This document shows positions 27,201 through 33,921 of a stretch of 36,380 nt of DNA, piece by piece. The stretch is from positions 1 to 36,380 of the forward strand of contig CAINDV010000502.1 of assembly GCA_903847485.1 (NCBI GenBank). Reading direction: 5' to 3'. The stretch is from an uncultured Verrucomicrobiota bacterium. GTDB lineage: Bacteria > Verrucomicrobiota > Verrucomicrobiia > Limisphaerales > JAJXZI01. Made by a program: the position numbers and the translations under genes. Every line of letters begins with the position of its first letter. Positions within the stretch are counted from its first letter, which is position 1. The notes under the pieces were generated by a model. That model saw only the letters and a program-made list of their open reading frames with translations. It did not search any database and was not told the origin of the DNA.

Positions 27201-27446
27201 AACGTCGCCGCGGTCAAGACCGTCGCGGAGTTGCCGCTTATCGTCCTGAGCCAGATCGGCAACACCTTGGTTCTCGCCTGGCCGGCGGACGCCGCCGGTT
27301 ACTCGCTCAAATCGGCCACTAATCTCGTTCCGCCCGTGGTCTGGTCGCCGGTGCCGGCTGTGCCCGTCGTCTCGGGCGGAGTGAAAACCGTCACCGTCCC
27401 GATCACCTCCGGCAACCAATACTTCCGACTCCAATCAACGCCGTAA
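18210..27446 (+). CDS. 3078-aa secreted Calx-beta / delta-60 / P-domain / DUF11 protein
   Basis: A giant exported protein. The signal peptide ends ASA|Q at residue 33. In order: a PPC-like beta-sandwich (about 35-175, SSVWYKW, YYIAVDGY); Calx-beta-like domains (about 179-480); delta-60 block one, seven repeats (about 486-900, core VYSIAVQ-x-DGK-VIGGxF); about four Calx-beta domains (905-1422); delta-60 block two, seven repeats (1428-1794); six Calx-beta domains (about 1797-2480, with GTAIAGVDY and FxxGE motifs); a P-domain-like module (about 2481-2760, NPNGTWSLYVVD); two DUF11 repeats (about 2762-3006); and the C-terminal LxWPxxAxGYSL ... YFRLQS domain. Calx-beta domains bind Ca2+ and delta-60 repeats are thought to form propellers, so this is probably a surface adhesin or scaffold. 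No enzymatic motif was seen. A weak GAAGTGAT precedes the ATG. How it reaches or stays on the surface is not evident. Confidence 0.88.
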   Translation: MQTRLVRTIKFLAGLAPLAMVLAVGQFISTASAQPANDNWANAELLPGDFGTLDGDSTGATAEPGEPNHAGYPAASSVWYKWIPTVTGPVQLDTLNSSIDTVLAVYTAPTLGTELSGLNFVVANDDINASYSGFYAPWIGPSGVKFNAQQGVTYYIAVDGYAGESGPFSLGWAYRSAGVFRFSADAYVCTERESANLSPTTYPSTDGLRVTVTRDMGSVGRVAVTFATVDGTALSGLDYYATDATLVFDDFEMSKSFEIPIFDDFGFCLDNRTFEVVLTSVELDPEEAMANSILPPRINLAHSDSVVTILDVDSDPFDRDPMNCPTWFSVVNLYRSNVRTTDTIGSVVVWVMRTGGGMACISNSMCEVETHYSIDSIAPKDLNLLDNIFSLAAGSDYAVPDPATAPPQGVTPHFMPVTGTLSWGRGDYDPKPIVIPIYTNQLPHFNLDFIVKIFSLDHGPNPYDGIIGNSSEMTVTILYDASPAGALDSSFNPDYNRYTEPPYNSKPGTDGTVYSIAVQTDDKAIVAGHFSTYDTIARYGIARANVDGSLDTSFNPGSGVAVQQGDFISTAVLQPDGKVLIGGSFYSFNGIPRYRIARLNPTGALDMGFNPGLGADGTVWAVALQADGKVVIGGEFTSIDTTNRSYIARLNANGSLDTTFDPGVSGPNGSVQTLSVTLDGKVVIGGMFTMVGDSSRNRIARLNSDGTLDTSFDPGTGVDGPVYAVVLQPDGKAVIGGAFTLVMGNDRQNLARLSTDGTLDPSFVTGTGADDTVYSIAVQSDGTLYLAGVFTSINSTRRVGVARLLPNGDVDTSWLDTAYNQFAGPYKPIWNPEVNPKDFLFATALQSDGNVMVGGSFSYIGGGRMISAVQTNMAYPVDTSVGLSRATFRSRANVARLLGGSTVGPGSISLVTSNYYANENMGFLFVKLARDHGTLGPIQSTFSIPPRAPGPGVGQSGVDYVYNRVNDPLFFSSWDATRMLSDGVYGTNVLTHSVVSNLWVIGTEADVYVTVLDRAGFQGDRLVPFQLSMPSMSDVFYLGGENIPCASAVAENAGVLSIAENDVRPGVIGFSVATYSVNENGTNVTITLTRTNGSFGRVTARYATSNGTIPVVAIAGVDYVGVTNTVTFQDGETTRNFKITIKDDFLVQPADKTVNLSLFAPGNGATVGLSNAVLFIVDNDYHPGRLNFNPDTYATNELAGTVTVTVLRTGGSEGTMDVQYRTVNGSAISGVNYLGATNALHWNNNDSSPRYISFPVIHDGLVTPDKTFQVQLYSPQVVGTNAPQALGLHTNAAVTLINEDFYGTFQFTAGEYFVDERGGYATITIQRVNGSAENVTVNFTTFDSGGGAVAGFNYVATNGTLFFGPGEVAKSFAVPVIYQSSAGGAGPYGAMDFGVVINGVVPGGAMVGATNPTTVHIIDAELVNGPAGSPDLSLNVGVGANTDVYTVALQPGGKIVAGGSFTTFQGPEHGRLVRLNPDATVDVEFMPNLVGANALVRTVISQTDTRLVVGGAFTTMNSVNRNYIARLNYDGSLDTGFNPGSGADNPVYALAETYVNGARKILLGGDFTKFNGVPRAAIARLNDDGTLDTAFQPGLGAEKVVYALAVYPTNTLNGGKVLIGGDFVSVNGVPYQRIARLNVDGSVDATFNPGLGADAAVRAIALQADGGILIGGSFTNVNGVTFHGIARLSPNGALDPNFTPQPGANGTIFSIAVQADQRIVLGGEFTTVSGVTRHRITRLQPSGKVDPTINFGLGANNFINAIAIQPDQRIVIGGGFTEFNGRPMNRLGRVFGGALTGSGSLEFTAPAYSARQSQTNTFVSVRRLGGTSGLTPGGDVSVLFATLDGTAVAGRNYVGVTNTLVFPEGEVFLSLPIELLNNLLIEPDRIANLTLSTPLPPGGPDLGPQPTATLTIINDNSAVSFSAATYSATKGSVDNAASIQIVRSGYRASTVAVDFITTTNGTAIAGVDYLPVTNQVTFLPGQVTATVKIPLLTNNLVRGNQTVALQLPVAYGALLLDPTAATLTIVDTTTAPGTLTFSAPAYSALEDQGAATITVLRTNGQTGVVTVKFFTLPITAVPGVDYTPTNGTLTFGDGETVKSFSVPVINNGVVGSDKFLMLVLTNVTGGATLAGSATAPLTIVENNRGFALSSPVYVVNEGDGVVSVTVRRLGSTNGFLSVTLSTTNGTAIAGVDYAAANGPLTFQPGEASKLITIPVTLRPGIQGDRTFYVRLSNPTPGANIGDPSVATVYILDQDTGFSLTNTTFSVLKSATNLLVTVLRTNPNTGTASVMYATSDGTARGGVNYTPVLGTLDFANGEAFQTFTVPILSNNIVEGDLTFNLQLTSTSTNASLVPPTQAVATIVDDNAGLRFSAANYLISESGVRATIDVFRENYTNSSVSVAFRTLDGTAKAGQDYVATNGTLFFTNGVTHGSFTVTIIDNTVIQGNHSVLLSLANPVGAAALVNPSAATLTILDNDGSLISPAGSALIAESQSPANNVIDPGETVTLLLALRNTIGADTTNLTATLLATNGITVPSGPQSYGVLTPDGAAAARPFTFTAGATNGQRITATLVLREGSLSLGTAAFVYTVGNTSRSFTNNTPITIPSYGAATPYPATNAIAGLNGEVSHLTLSLTNLSHQYPPDINMLLVSPAGQKVIVMRNVGGSIRVTDLYLTLDDAATNALPAGTNLTSGTFKPASYGVSFDLGAYPPAPAMPYSNALSAFNGSNPNGTWSLYVVDSLAPDGGSIGAWWLTLNTASPVVPSCDLSLKLLVAPSSVVLTSNLTYTLTVTNHGPGTATSVAVTNDLPAGAAYLSAAPSQGTVATNTGGQVAWSVGTLAINASATLTISVKTIAAGQLTNVAVATLAQSDPNLVNNIAAVVATVTTPAADLALGLMDAPDPVYLTNALTYSIAVTNFGPATATGVTVTNTLPAGVTYVSGGASQGTVTNLAGTVTGHLGNMVSGAQASMSILVRPTVAGTITSTVGVFSGVFDPFKGNNVAAVKTVAELPLIVLSQIGNTLVLAWPADAAGYSLKSATNLVPPVVWSPVPAVPVVSGGVKTVTVPITSGNQYFRLQSTP

Positions 27447-27459
27447 GTAAGAATCAAAG

Positions 27460-27600
27460 CCACCGATGGACACCGATGGACACCGATTGCTGAGCGGGCA
27501 GTTAGTTGCTAATCTCCGAGATGGCTTCCCAGTTGGCTCCGCCGCTCAGTTGGCCTGTCTCCGTCCCTATCTGTGTTCATCTGAGTCCCTCCGTGGTTTC
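27460..27600. repeat. Inverted decamer repeat (CACCGATGGA family)
   Basis: Three 10-nt units (CACCGATGGA twice, then CACCGATTGC) at 27461-27490 face three degenerate inverted units (ATCTGTGTTC, ATCTGAGTCC, CTCCGTGGTT) at 27569-27598. A perfect 8-bp inner pair, CTGAGCGG and CCGCTCAG (27490-27497 and 27542-27549), lies inside. The element fills the spacer between the two giant genes and ends 18 nt before the protease start codon. It may form a transcript hairpin, but there is no T-run. Confidence 0.8.
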
Positions 27601-27617
27601 CCTTATTGCCCAACATC

Positions 27618-30600
27618 ATGAAGAAAGCATGCCTTTTCCCCCGGAACGCCGCCGCACTCGCGACGGCTTTGCTACTAAGCTTGGCCGCCCTGACTCCGTC
27701 CTCCGCGAACGCGGCCCCCGCCAGCGTTTTGCCGGAGAGTCTGACCTTGGAGGATCAGGGGCAGCCGATCCGCTGCGACATCGCCAAGGACGAATTTTAT
27801 GTCCTTAGTGCGGACAAGACTTACTCCCTCCGCAAAATTGTGCCGCAGCCTACGGCCGAGGCCTTGCGGAGTTATGTCGAAGCGCAGTCCCTTGCCGCCG
27901 GGGAGCAAGCCGGGGTGGTGCTCTATCTCCAAGGTGTTCCTAAGAGCACTTACAGCCGCCGCTATCTAACCCGCCAAGTCTTGGCGCGGGTGGAACCTGG
28001 CGCAGACATGAACGCTCTGGCCACTGCCACCGGGGCTGCGAGCGTGCGAAGCGCCTCGGCGTCCGGCTATTTCCTCTTCTCCAGCCCGGAGCCCGCCGGG
28101 GCGCTGGCACTGGCGGAGGCGCTGCGTCAGCAATCAGGGGTGGTGTCTGCCCAACCCCAACTCGCGCACCAACTCCAGCCGCGGTGGGTGCCCGATGATC
28201 CGTTGTTCACCAACCAATGGCACTTGCTCAACACCGGCCAAAATGGCGGCACGCCGGGCTTGGATGTGAACGTGACCAATGTGTGGGACACCTACCGTGG
28301 CAACGGCATCGTCATTTCGGTGGTGGATCAGGGCACCCAGATTGCCCACCCGGACCTGAGCAACAACGTGGTGGCCGGCTTGAGCCAGAACTACAACGGC
28401 GGCAATCCCAATGACCCCAGCCCGTTGCCGGACATTGACACGACCACGGAATTCCATGGCACGGCGGTTTCTGGCGTAGCCGCTGGTCGCGGCAACAACA
28501 CTCTCGGCGTATCGGGTGCCGCGCCCGAGGCTGGGCTGTGCGCCGAGCGTTTGATTGCCGGACCCAGCACCGACGCGCAGGAGGCGGACGCGATGGCGTG
28601 GAAGGACCAGGCCATCCATGTGAAGAACAACAGTTGGGGGCCGGGACCGGCGGGCATGGTGATCGCTGGCCCGGGGCCGCTCACCGAGGCGGCGCTCCTC
28701 TCCACTGTCACCGCCGGTCGTGGCGGGCGCGGCTCCATCATTGTCTTTGCCGCCGGCAATGGGCGCGAGAGTTTTGAGAACGCCAACTTCAACGGGTTCG
28801 CAAATTCCATCTACACCGTGGCCGTGGCTGCTAACGACGACCGGGGCAATCCGACTTATTACACCACCCCCGGCGCCTGCCTTACTGTCTCCGCCCCCTC
28901 GGGCAATTCCCCCATGGGTCGGCAAGACATCACCACCACCGACCTGTCGGGCACCAACGGTTACAACGGCCCCGCTGGCAGTGACTACGCGGACCAGGAT
29001 TACACCAAGACCTTCAGCGGCACCTCCTCCGCCTCGCCCCTCACGGCCGGTGTCATTGCTCTCTTGCTGGAGGCTGCCCCCAACCTCGGCTGGCGCGACG
29101 TGCAGGAAGTTCTGATGCGCTCGGCCACAGTAGTCAACCCCGCCAGCCCGGAATGGGTCGTCAACAGTGCCGGCTTCCACTTCAGTCACGACTTTGGCGC
29201 GGGGATGATCAACGCCGGGGCAGCCATTGCTCTCGGCAGGACCTGGCAGAACTTGGGCATCTGGACCAATGTTTCCCATTCGGCTAACAACTTGGGGTTG
29301 TCCATCCCCGACGCCTCGGCGCTTGGTGTCTCTCACGATTTTGCAGTGAGTGATTCCATTCGCTTGGAGCACGTTGCCCTTACCGTGGATATCACTCATC
29401 CCCGGCGCGGTGACCTCCAAATCGTCCTCACCTCTCCCTCCGGCATGCAGAGCATTCTCGCCACGCCCCGTCTCTATGATCCTTTCGCTAACATCGCCAA
29501 CTGGACCTTTACCACGCTCCGCGACTGGGGTGAAAGCGCCGCCGGCACATGGACCGTCACCGTTAGTGACCGTGTCAACGGCTCGATTGGCACCGTGAAT
29601 TCCCTCAAGCTTACTCTCTATGGCACGCCGGGGGGAGCGCCGCCAATTAGTGGCACCGACCTCGCCCTGCGCCTGTCCGCCAACCCGGATCCCGTGCTGG
29701 TGAGCAGCAACCTCTTTTACACCGTAACCGTGACTAACAAAGGCAATCTTACTGCGGACAATGTGGTCGTCATCCATAAGCTGCCCCCCGAGGTTATCTT
29801 CGTCAGCACCGCCGTCACCAATGGCACCGCCGCCCAGGTGGCCGGCGTCGTGACGTGGACCATTGGTCAGGTCGCTGGCAATGGCACCACCGCCATGAAC
29901 GTCCGGGTGATTCCAGTCGTGCCGGGAACGATCTTTTCCTCGGCGGCCGTCTCCAGTTCCACCCCCGACACCGATCCGTCCAACAACGACTTTGTTAACA
30001 GTGTTCGCGTGCGGCCGCTGACGACGGATTTGACCCTGAGCCTGACCGACAGTCCTGACCCCGTGCTCGTGAGCAGCAATCTTACTTACACCGCGTCCGT
30101 CACCAATCGCGGCCCTTCCCAGGCCACGGGCGTGACTCTGGCCACCACCCTGCCGTCGGGCATGTTGCTGAAAACCGTCACTCCCTCGCAAGGCACTTGG
30201 TCATCCGCGGGTAACATCATTACTTGCAACTTTGGCGGCCTTACCAACGGTCAGCGGGCCACTGTTACCATCACTGTCACCCCGCTGACCTCCGGCAATC
30301 TCGTTGCCTCCGGCCGCGTCACCGGCAACCAGTATGATCCCGTGCCGCAGAACAATGTCGCCGTTACCACCACTGCTGTCAGTCCGGCGGCGGACTTGGC
30401 CCTCAGCCTCGACGTGGTGCCCAACCCGGCCGTCGTGGGCAGCAATTTCACGTACCTGGTGTTAGTCACTAATCGTGGCCCCAGCGCCGGTTCAGCCGTC
30501 GTCGTCAACCAGACTCTGCCTGCGGGCGTGACGTTTGTTTCCGCCACGGCGTCGCAGGGCATCGTGACGCCTGTGAGTGGCAATGTCGTCGCTAATTTGG

Positions 30601-33600
30601 GCACCTTGAACATAGGTTCAGCGGCCACCGTCACGGTGATTGCCAGGAGTGGCGCTGCCGGTCTCTACGCCAGCACCGCCACCGCCTCCGCCACCCAGGC
30701 GGATCAGAATCCAGCGGATAACTCTGCGACCGTCACAATCACCGTCGCCAAACCATTCGTCAGCATCGTCGCCGCCGGCGGCACTCTTACGAGCGAAAGC
30801 TTCTCACCGCCCAACGGCGCGATCGAGCCGAACGAAATCGTCACAGTCCAGTTGCGCCTGCGCAACGCCGGCAATGTCAGTAACACCAATCTCGTAGCCA
30901 CGCTATTGGAAACCAATGGCGTCGCCTACGTCGCCGGTGGAGTTTATACAAACAGCTACGGCGTGCTGCCGGGCGCCGGATTGCCGGCCTCAAGCGCCTT
31001 CACCTTCAAGGCGCTGAATACTAGCAACGGCTTGGTCGTGCCTACGCTCCGCCTCCGTGACGGTGGCAAGGACATCGGCTTCGCGAGCTTCCCCTTCAAC
31101 CTGCCGGTCGTCACGTCCTTCGCCAACCCGGCTGCCATTATCACTCCCGTCCCGGTCCCCAAATCGGGACCGGCCACGCCTTATCCGTCGCTCATCCATG
31201 TCTCTGGCGTTACTGGTGTGGTGGGCAACGTCGCCATCACTCTGTCCAATCTTAGCCACACCTCCCCCAGCGACATCAACGTCCTACTCGTCGGTCCCAA
31301 CGGGCAGAAGGTGCTGCTCATGTCTCATGCTGGCGGCACTTCCGCCGACACCAGCCCCATTGTCAACACCGTTACTCTCGACGCCACCGCTTCGACCATG
31401 CTTCCGGAGGGCAATTACAACAGTGGCTCCTACCGCCCGGCGGCTTATGCGCCGGCGGTGACCTTCCCGTCGCCCGCGCCGACTAATGGCTACGGCACCG
31501 CGTTGTCCGTCTTCAACGGTGCCAACCCCAACGGCACTTGGTCACTGTTTGTGCTGGATGATTCGGCGGGCGATGACGGCCAGATTACCGACGGCTGGAG
31601 TCTCCAGATCAAGACTATCTTCCCGGTCAATCAAATCGCCGATCTTTCGTTGGCGGTGACGGCGGCCCCCGATCCGGTGTGGGCGGGCGACGCGCTGACT
31701 TACCGGTTCACCGTTCAGAACGCCGGGCCAGACCTCAGCGCTAACGCGACCTTCACCAATGTCCTACCCGCCTCGCTCAGGCTCGTTTCGGTCAAGCCTT
31801 CGCAGGGAACGGTACTTACCAACGGCAACACAGTTATCTGCTACCTTGGGGCCATTGCCGCCGGCGGCACCGCCACCATCACCAACATTGTCGTGCCCAG
31901 GCCGCCTGCCGGGCTTGTTACCAATCTCGCCAGCGTGTTCTCCATCACTAACCGCGCCAGTGTGTTCTCCAGCGAAGTGGATCTTAATCCGGCCAACAAC
32001 TACGCGGCTGCGACCATAACCAGCCTCCTGCCGCAAGCCGACTTATTGATGACGCTCGCCGCGCCGACGAACGCCATCGTTACCAGCAACCTGACTTACA
32101 CCCTCACCGTGACCAACCTTGGCCCGCAGCTTGCCCTCGACTCGCTGGCCACCAATACCCTTCCCGCCGGCGTGGCCTTAGTTTCCGCCTTCGGCACTAA
32201 CGCCACTTGCACCAATATCGGACAGCAGGTCATCTGCGACTTTGGCGACTTGGCCCCCGGCGCGGGTGGCGTCGTGGTCATCAAGACCACCGTCACTAGC
32301 TCTGGCAAACTTACCAATACTGTCGTGGCTTGCACCACTTCTGGCGACACTAATGCTCCGAACCAAGCCACCGTGGTGACCACCGCGACGCAGCCGATGC
32401 CTGTCATCGCGCCCGCCGGTTCCACCCTCGTTGGCCAAAGCCACCTCCCGCCTAACGGCGTGATCAATCCGGGCGAGACAGTGACCATGTCGTTCTCCTT
32501 GGTGAACACCGGCCAGGTGCAAACTACCAGTCTTGCCGCCCGGCTCCTGCCCACCGGCGGCGTGACGGCTCCCAGTTCCAACCAGACCTTCGGTGTCCTC
32601 GCTCCCGACGGCCCGGCGACGGCCCGCCAGTTCACCTTCACCGCCAGTTCCACCGCCACCGCCATCCTGGCCACCCTCGCACTCTCCGACGGCAGCAACG
32701 ATCTCGGCACCGCCGCTTTCGTGCTCGACATGCCTGGCATCGCCACCCGCTTCACCAGCGTGGTTCCCGTGGCTATCCCCGACCACGGCGCGGCGCGGCC
32801 TTATCCTTCCTCCATCACGGTGAGTGGTATGATGGGATTAGTCAGTAAGGTTACCGTTACCTTGAGCAATCTAACTCACGGCTTTCCGTCCGACGTCAAC
32901 GTGCTGCTCGTCTCGCCCACGGGTCAGGCCGTGCGGCTTATGTCCGCAGCCGGCTATGGTCATTCGGCCACCAATGTGACTCTCAGCTTCGATGACGTGG
33001 CGGACGCCTCGTTGCCGCAGAGCGCGTCGCTGCAATCGGGCACCTTCAAGCCGACTAACTACGGCAACACACCTTTCCCCTATCCCGCCCCGGCCGGGCC
33101 TTATCCGCCGCAGTTAGTGGAATACAACGGTTTCAATCCCAACGGCGTCTGGAAGCTCTACATCGTGGATGGATCACCCGGCGACGCCGGCAGCCTCGCG
33201 GGTTGGTCCCTGGAGATTTCCACTGTCTCGCCGCTCACGCCGGCGGCTAACCTCGTGGTTACTGGTAACAGCACCCCGGTCACGGCCGATGCGGGGAGTT
33301 TCCTGACTAACACTTTCTTAGTCTTTAACGCCGGCCCGGACACTGCCCCCGGGGTGATGCTCACCAACACTCTCGCGGTCGGCGTAGCCTTGATTTCGGC
33401 AACGCTTTCGCAGGGCACGGTGACCAACAGTGGCGGCCAACTCCTGGGCGATCTCGGGTCGCTGCCCTCCGGAGACTCCGCCATCCTCACGGTGGTGTTA
33501 GTGCCGTCGCCGTCCGCGGCACCGACGTTGACCAGTGCGGCTACGGCCTACGCTGCCGCCACGGATTTGAACTTGGGCAACAACCTCTTCACGCTCTTCA

Positions 33601-33842
33601 CGCCGATAGTGGTGCCCCCGGCTCCGACGTTGAGCGGCAGCTTCGACCCCGCTAGCCAGACCTTCACGCTCACGCTCACCGGCGAGCCGGACATGACTTA
33701 CACCATTCTTGTCTCCAGCGACCTTGTAACTTGGTCGCCGCTTACTACCACCACCACCGGCACCGATGGCAAGCTGCAATTCACGGATGACACCGCCCCC
33801 GGCCAGCCGGTCCGCTTCTATCGTGCTCAGCGCGAGCACTAA
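27618..33842 (+). CDS. Secreted kexin-like S8 serine protease with P-domains and DUF11 repeats
   Basis: A 2074-aa exported protease. The signal peptide ends near ANA (residue 28) and a pro-region of about 150 residues follows. The subtilase domain (about 200-525) has an intact active site: Asp237 (VVDQGTQIAHPDL), His280 (FHGTAVSGVAAG), oxyanion Asn338 (NNSWGP) and Ser470 (SGTSSASP). A proprotein-convertase P-domain follows (about 540-671), as in kexin-type enzymes. Then come three DUF11 repeats (about 680-1045), a second P-like module (about 1050-1345), two DUF11 repeats, a third P-like module (about 1595-1875), a final DUF11 and the C-terminal FTLTLTGEPDMTYTI ... RFYRAQ domain. The P-like and DUF11 modules closely resemble those at the end of the preceding giant protein. 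The ATG at 27618 is preferred to a TTG at 27606 because it begins a standard MKK signal peptide. An intrinsic terminator follows 22 nt after the stop. Confidence 0.92.
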   Translation: MKKACLFPRNAAALATALLLSLAALTPSSANAAPASVLPESLTLEDQGQPIRCDIAKDEFYVLSADKTYSLRKIVPQPTAEALRSYVEAQSLAAGEQAGVVLYLQGVPKSTYSRRYLTRQVLARVEPGADMNALATATGAASVRSASASGYFLFSSPEPAGALALAEALRQQSGVVSAQPQLAHQLQPRWVPDDPLFTNQWHLLNTGQNGGTPGLDVNVTNVWDTYRGNGIVISVVDQGTQIAHPDLSNNVVAGLSQNYNGGNPNDPSPLPDIDTTTEFHGTAVSGVAAGRGNNTLGVSGAAPEAGLCAERLIAGPSTDAQEADAMAWKDQAIHVKNNSWGPGPAGMVIAGPGPLTEAALLSTVTAGRGGRGSIIVFAAGNGRESFENANFNGFANSIYTVAVAANDDRGNPTYYTTPGACLTVSAPSGNSPMGRQDITTTDLSGTNGYNGPAGSDYADQDYTKTFSGTSSASPLTAGVIALLLEAAPNLGWRDVQEVLMRSATVVNPASPEWVVNSAGFHFSHDFGAGMINAGAAIALGRTWQNLGIWTNVSHSANNLGLSIPDASALGVSHDFAVSDSIRLEHVALTVDITHPRRGDLQIVLTSPSGMQSILATPRLYDPFANIANWTFTTLRDWGESAAGTWTVTVSDRVNGSIGTVNSLKLTLYGTPGGAPPISGTDLALRLSANPDPVLVSSNLFYTVTVTNKGNLTADNVVVIHKLPPEVIFVSTAVTNGTAAQVAGVVTWTIGQVAGNGTTAMNVRVIPVVPGTIFSSAAVSSSTPDTDPSNNDFVNSVRVRPLTTDLTLSLTDSPDPVLVSSNLTYTASVTNRGPSQATGVTLATTLPSGMLLKTVTPSQGTWSSAGNIITCNFGGLTNGQRATVTITVTPLTSGNLVASGRVTGNQYDPVPQNNVAVTTTAVSPAADLALSLDVVPNPAVVGSNFTYLVLVTNRGPSAGSAVVVNQTLPAGVTFVSATASQGIVTPVSGNVVANLGTLNIGSAATVTVIARSGAAGLYASTATASATQADQNPADNSATVTITVAKPFVSIVAAGGTLTSESFSPPNGAIEPNEIVTVQLRLRNAGNVSNTNLVATLLETNGVAYVAGGVYTNSYGVLPGAGLPASSAFTFKALNTSNGLVVPTLRLRDGGKDIGFASFPFNLPVVTSFANPAAIITPVPVPKSGPATPYPSLIHVSGVTGVVGNVAITLSNLSHTSPSDINVLLVGPNGQKVLLMSHAGGTSADTSPIVNTVTLDATASTMLPEGNYNSGSYRPAAYAPAVTFPSPAPTNGYGTALSVFNGANPNGTWSLFVLDDSAGDDGQITDGWSLQIKTIFPVNQIADLSLAVTAAPDPVWAGDALTYRFTVQNAGPDLSANATFTNVLPASLRLVSVKPSQGTVLTNGNTVICYLGAIAAGGTATITNIVVPRPPAGLVTNLASVFSITNRASVFSSEVDLNPANNYAAATITSLLPQADLLMTLAAPTNAIVTSNLTYTLTVTNLGPQLALDSLATNTLPAGVALVSAFGTNATCTNIGQQVICDFGDLAPGAGGVVVIKTTVTSSGKLTNTVVACTTSGDTNAPNQATVVTTATQPMPVIAPAGSTLVGQSHLPPNGVINPGETVTMSFSLVNTGQVQTTSLAARLLPTGGVTAPSSNQTFGVLAPDGPATARQFTFTASSTATAILATLALSDGSNDLGTAAFVLDMPGIATRFTSVVPVAIPDHGAARPYPSSITVSGMMGLVSKVTVTLSNLTHGFPSDVNVLLVSPTGQAVRLMSAAGYGHSATNVTLSFDDVADASLPQSASLQSGTFKPTNYGNTPFPYPAPAGPYPPQLVEYNGFNPNGVWKLYIVDGSPGDAGSLAGWSLEISTVSPLTPAANLVVTGNSTPVTADAGSFLTNTFLVFNAGPDTAPGVMLTNTLAVGVALISATLSQGTVTNSGGQLLGDLGSLPSGDSAILTVVLVPSPSAAPTLTSAATAYAAATDLNLGNNLFTLFTPIVVPPAPTLSGSFDPASQTFTLTLTGEPDMTYTILVSSDLVTWSPLTTTTTGTDGKLQFTDDTAPGQPVRFYRAQREH

Positions 33843-33864
33843 GCGCCACCGGACACTTTCACCG

Positions 33865-33905
33865 CCGCTCCCGCCGCGTTCCCAGCGGTTGGAGCGGTTT
33901 TTTTT
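33865..33905 (+). terminator. Intrinsic terminator after the S8 protease gene
   Basis: The stem CCGCTCC (33865-33871) pairs with GGAGCGG (33891-33897), with further CGC/GCG pairing inside, and is followed by eight T residues (33898-33905). It lies between the protease stop and the coaE start and should end the long plus-strand transcript. Confidence 0.88.
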
Positions 33906-33921
33906 CTAACCTTACATCCTG

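Noticed and set aside
28134-30191. 685-codon open frame on the minus strand opposite the protease
   Set aside because: The plus strand carries all S8 catalytic residues; the antisense product is Gly/Arg/His-rich without domains.
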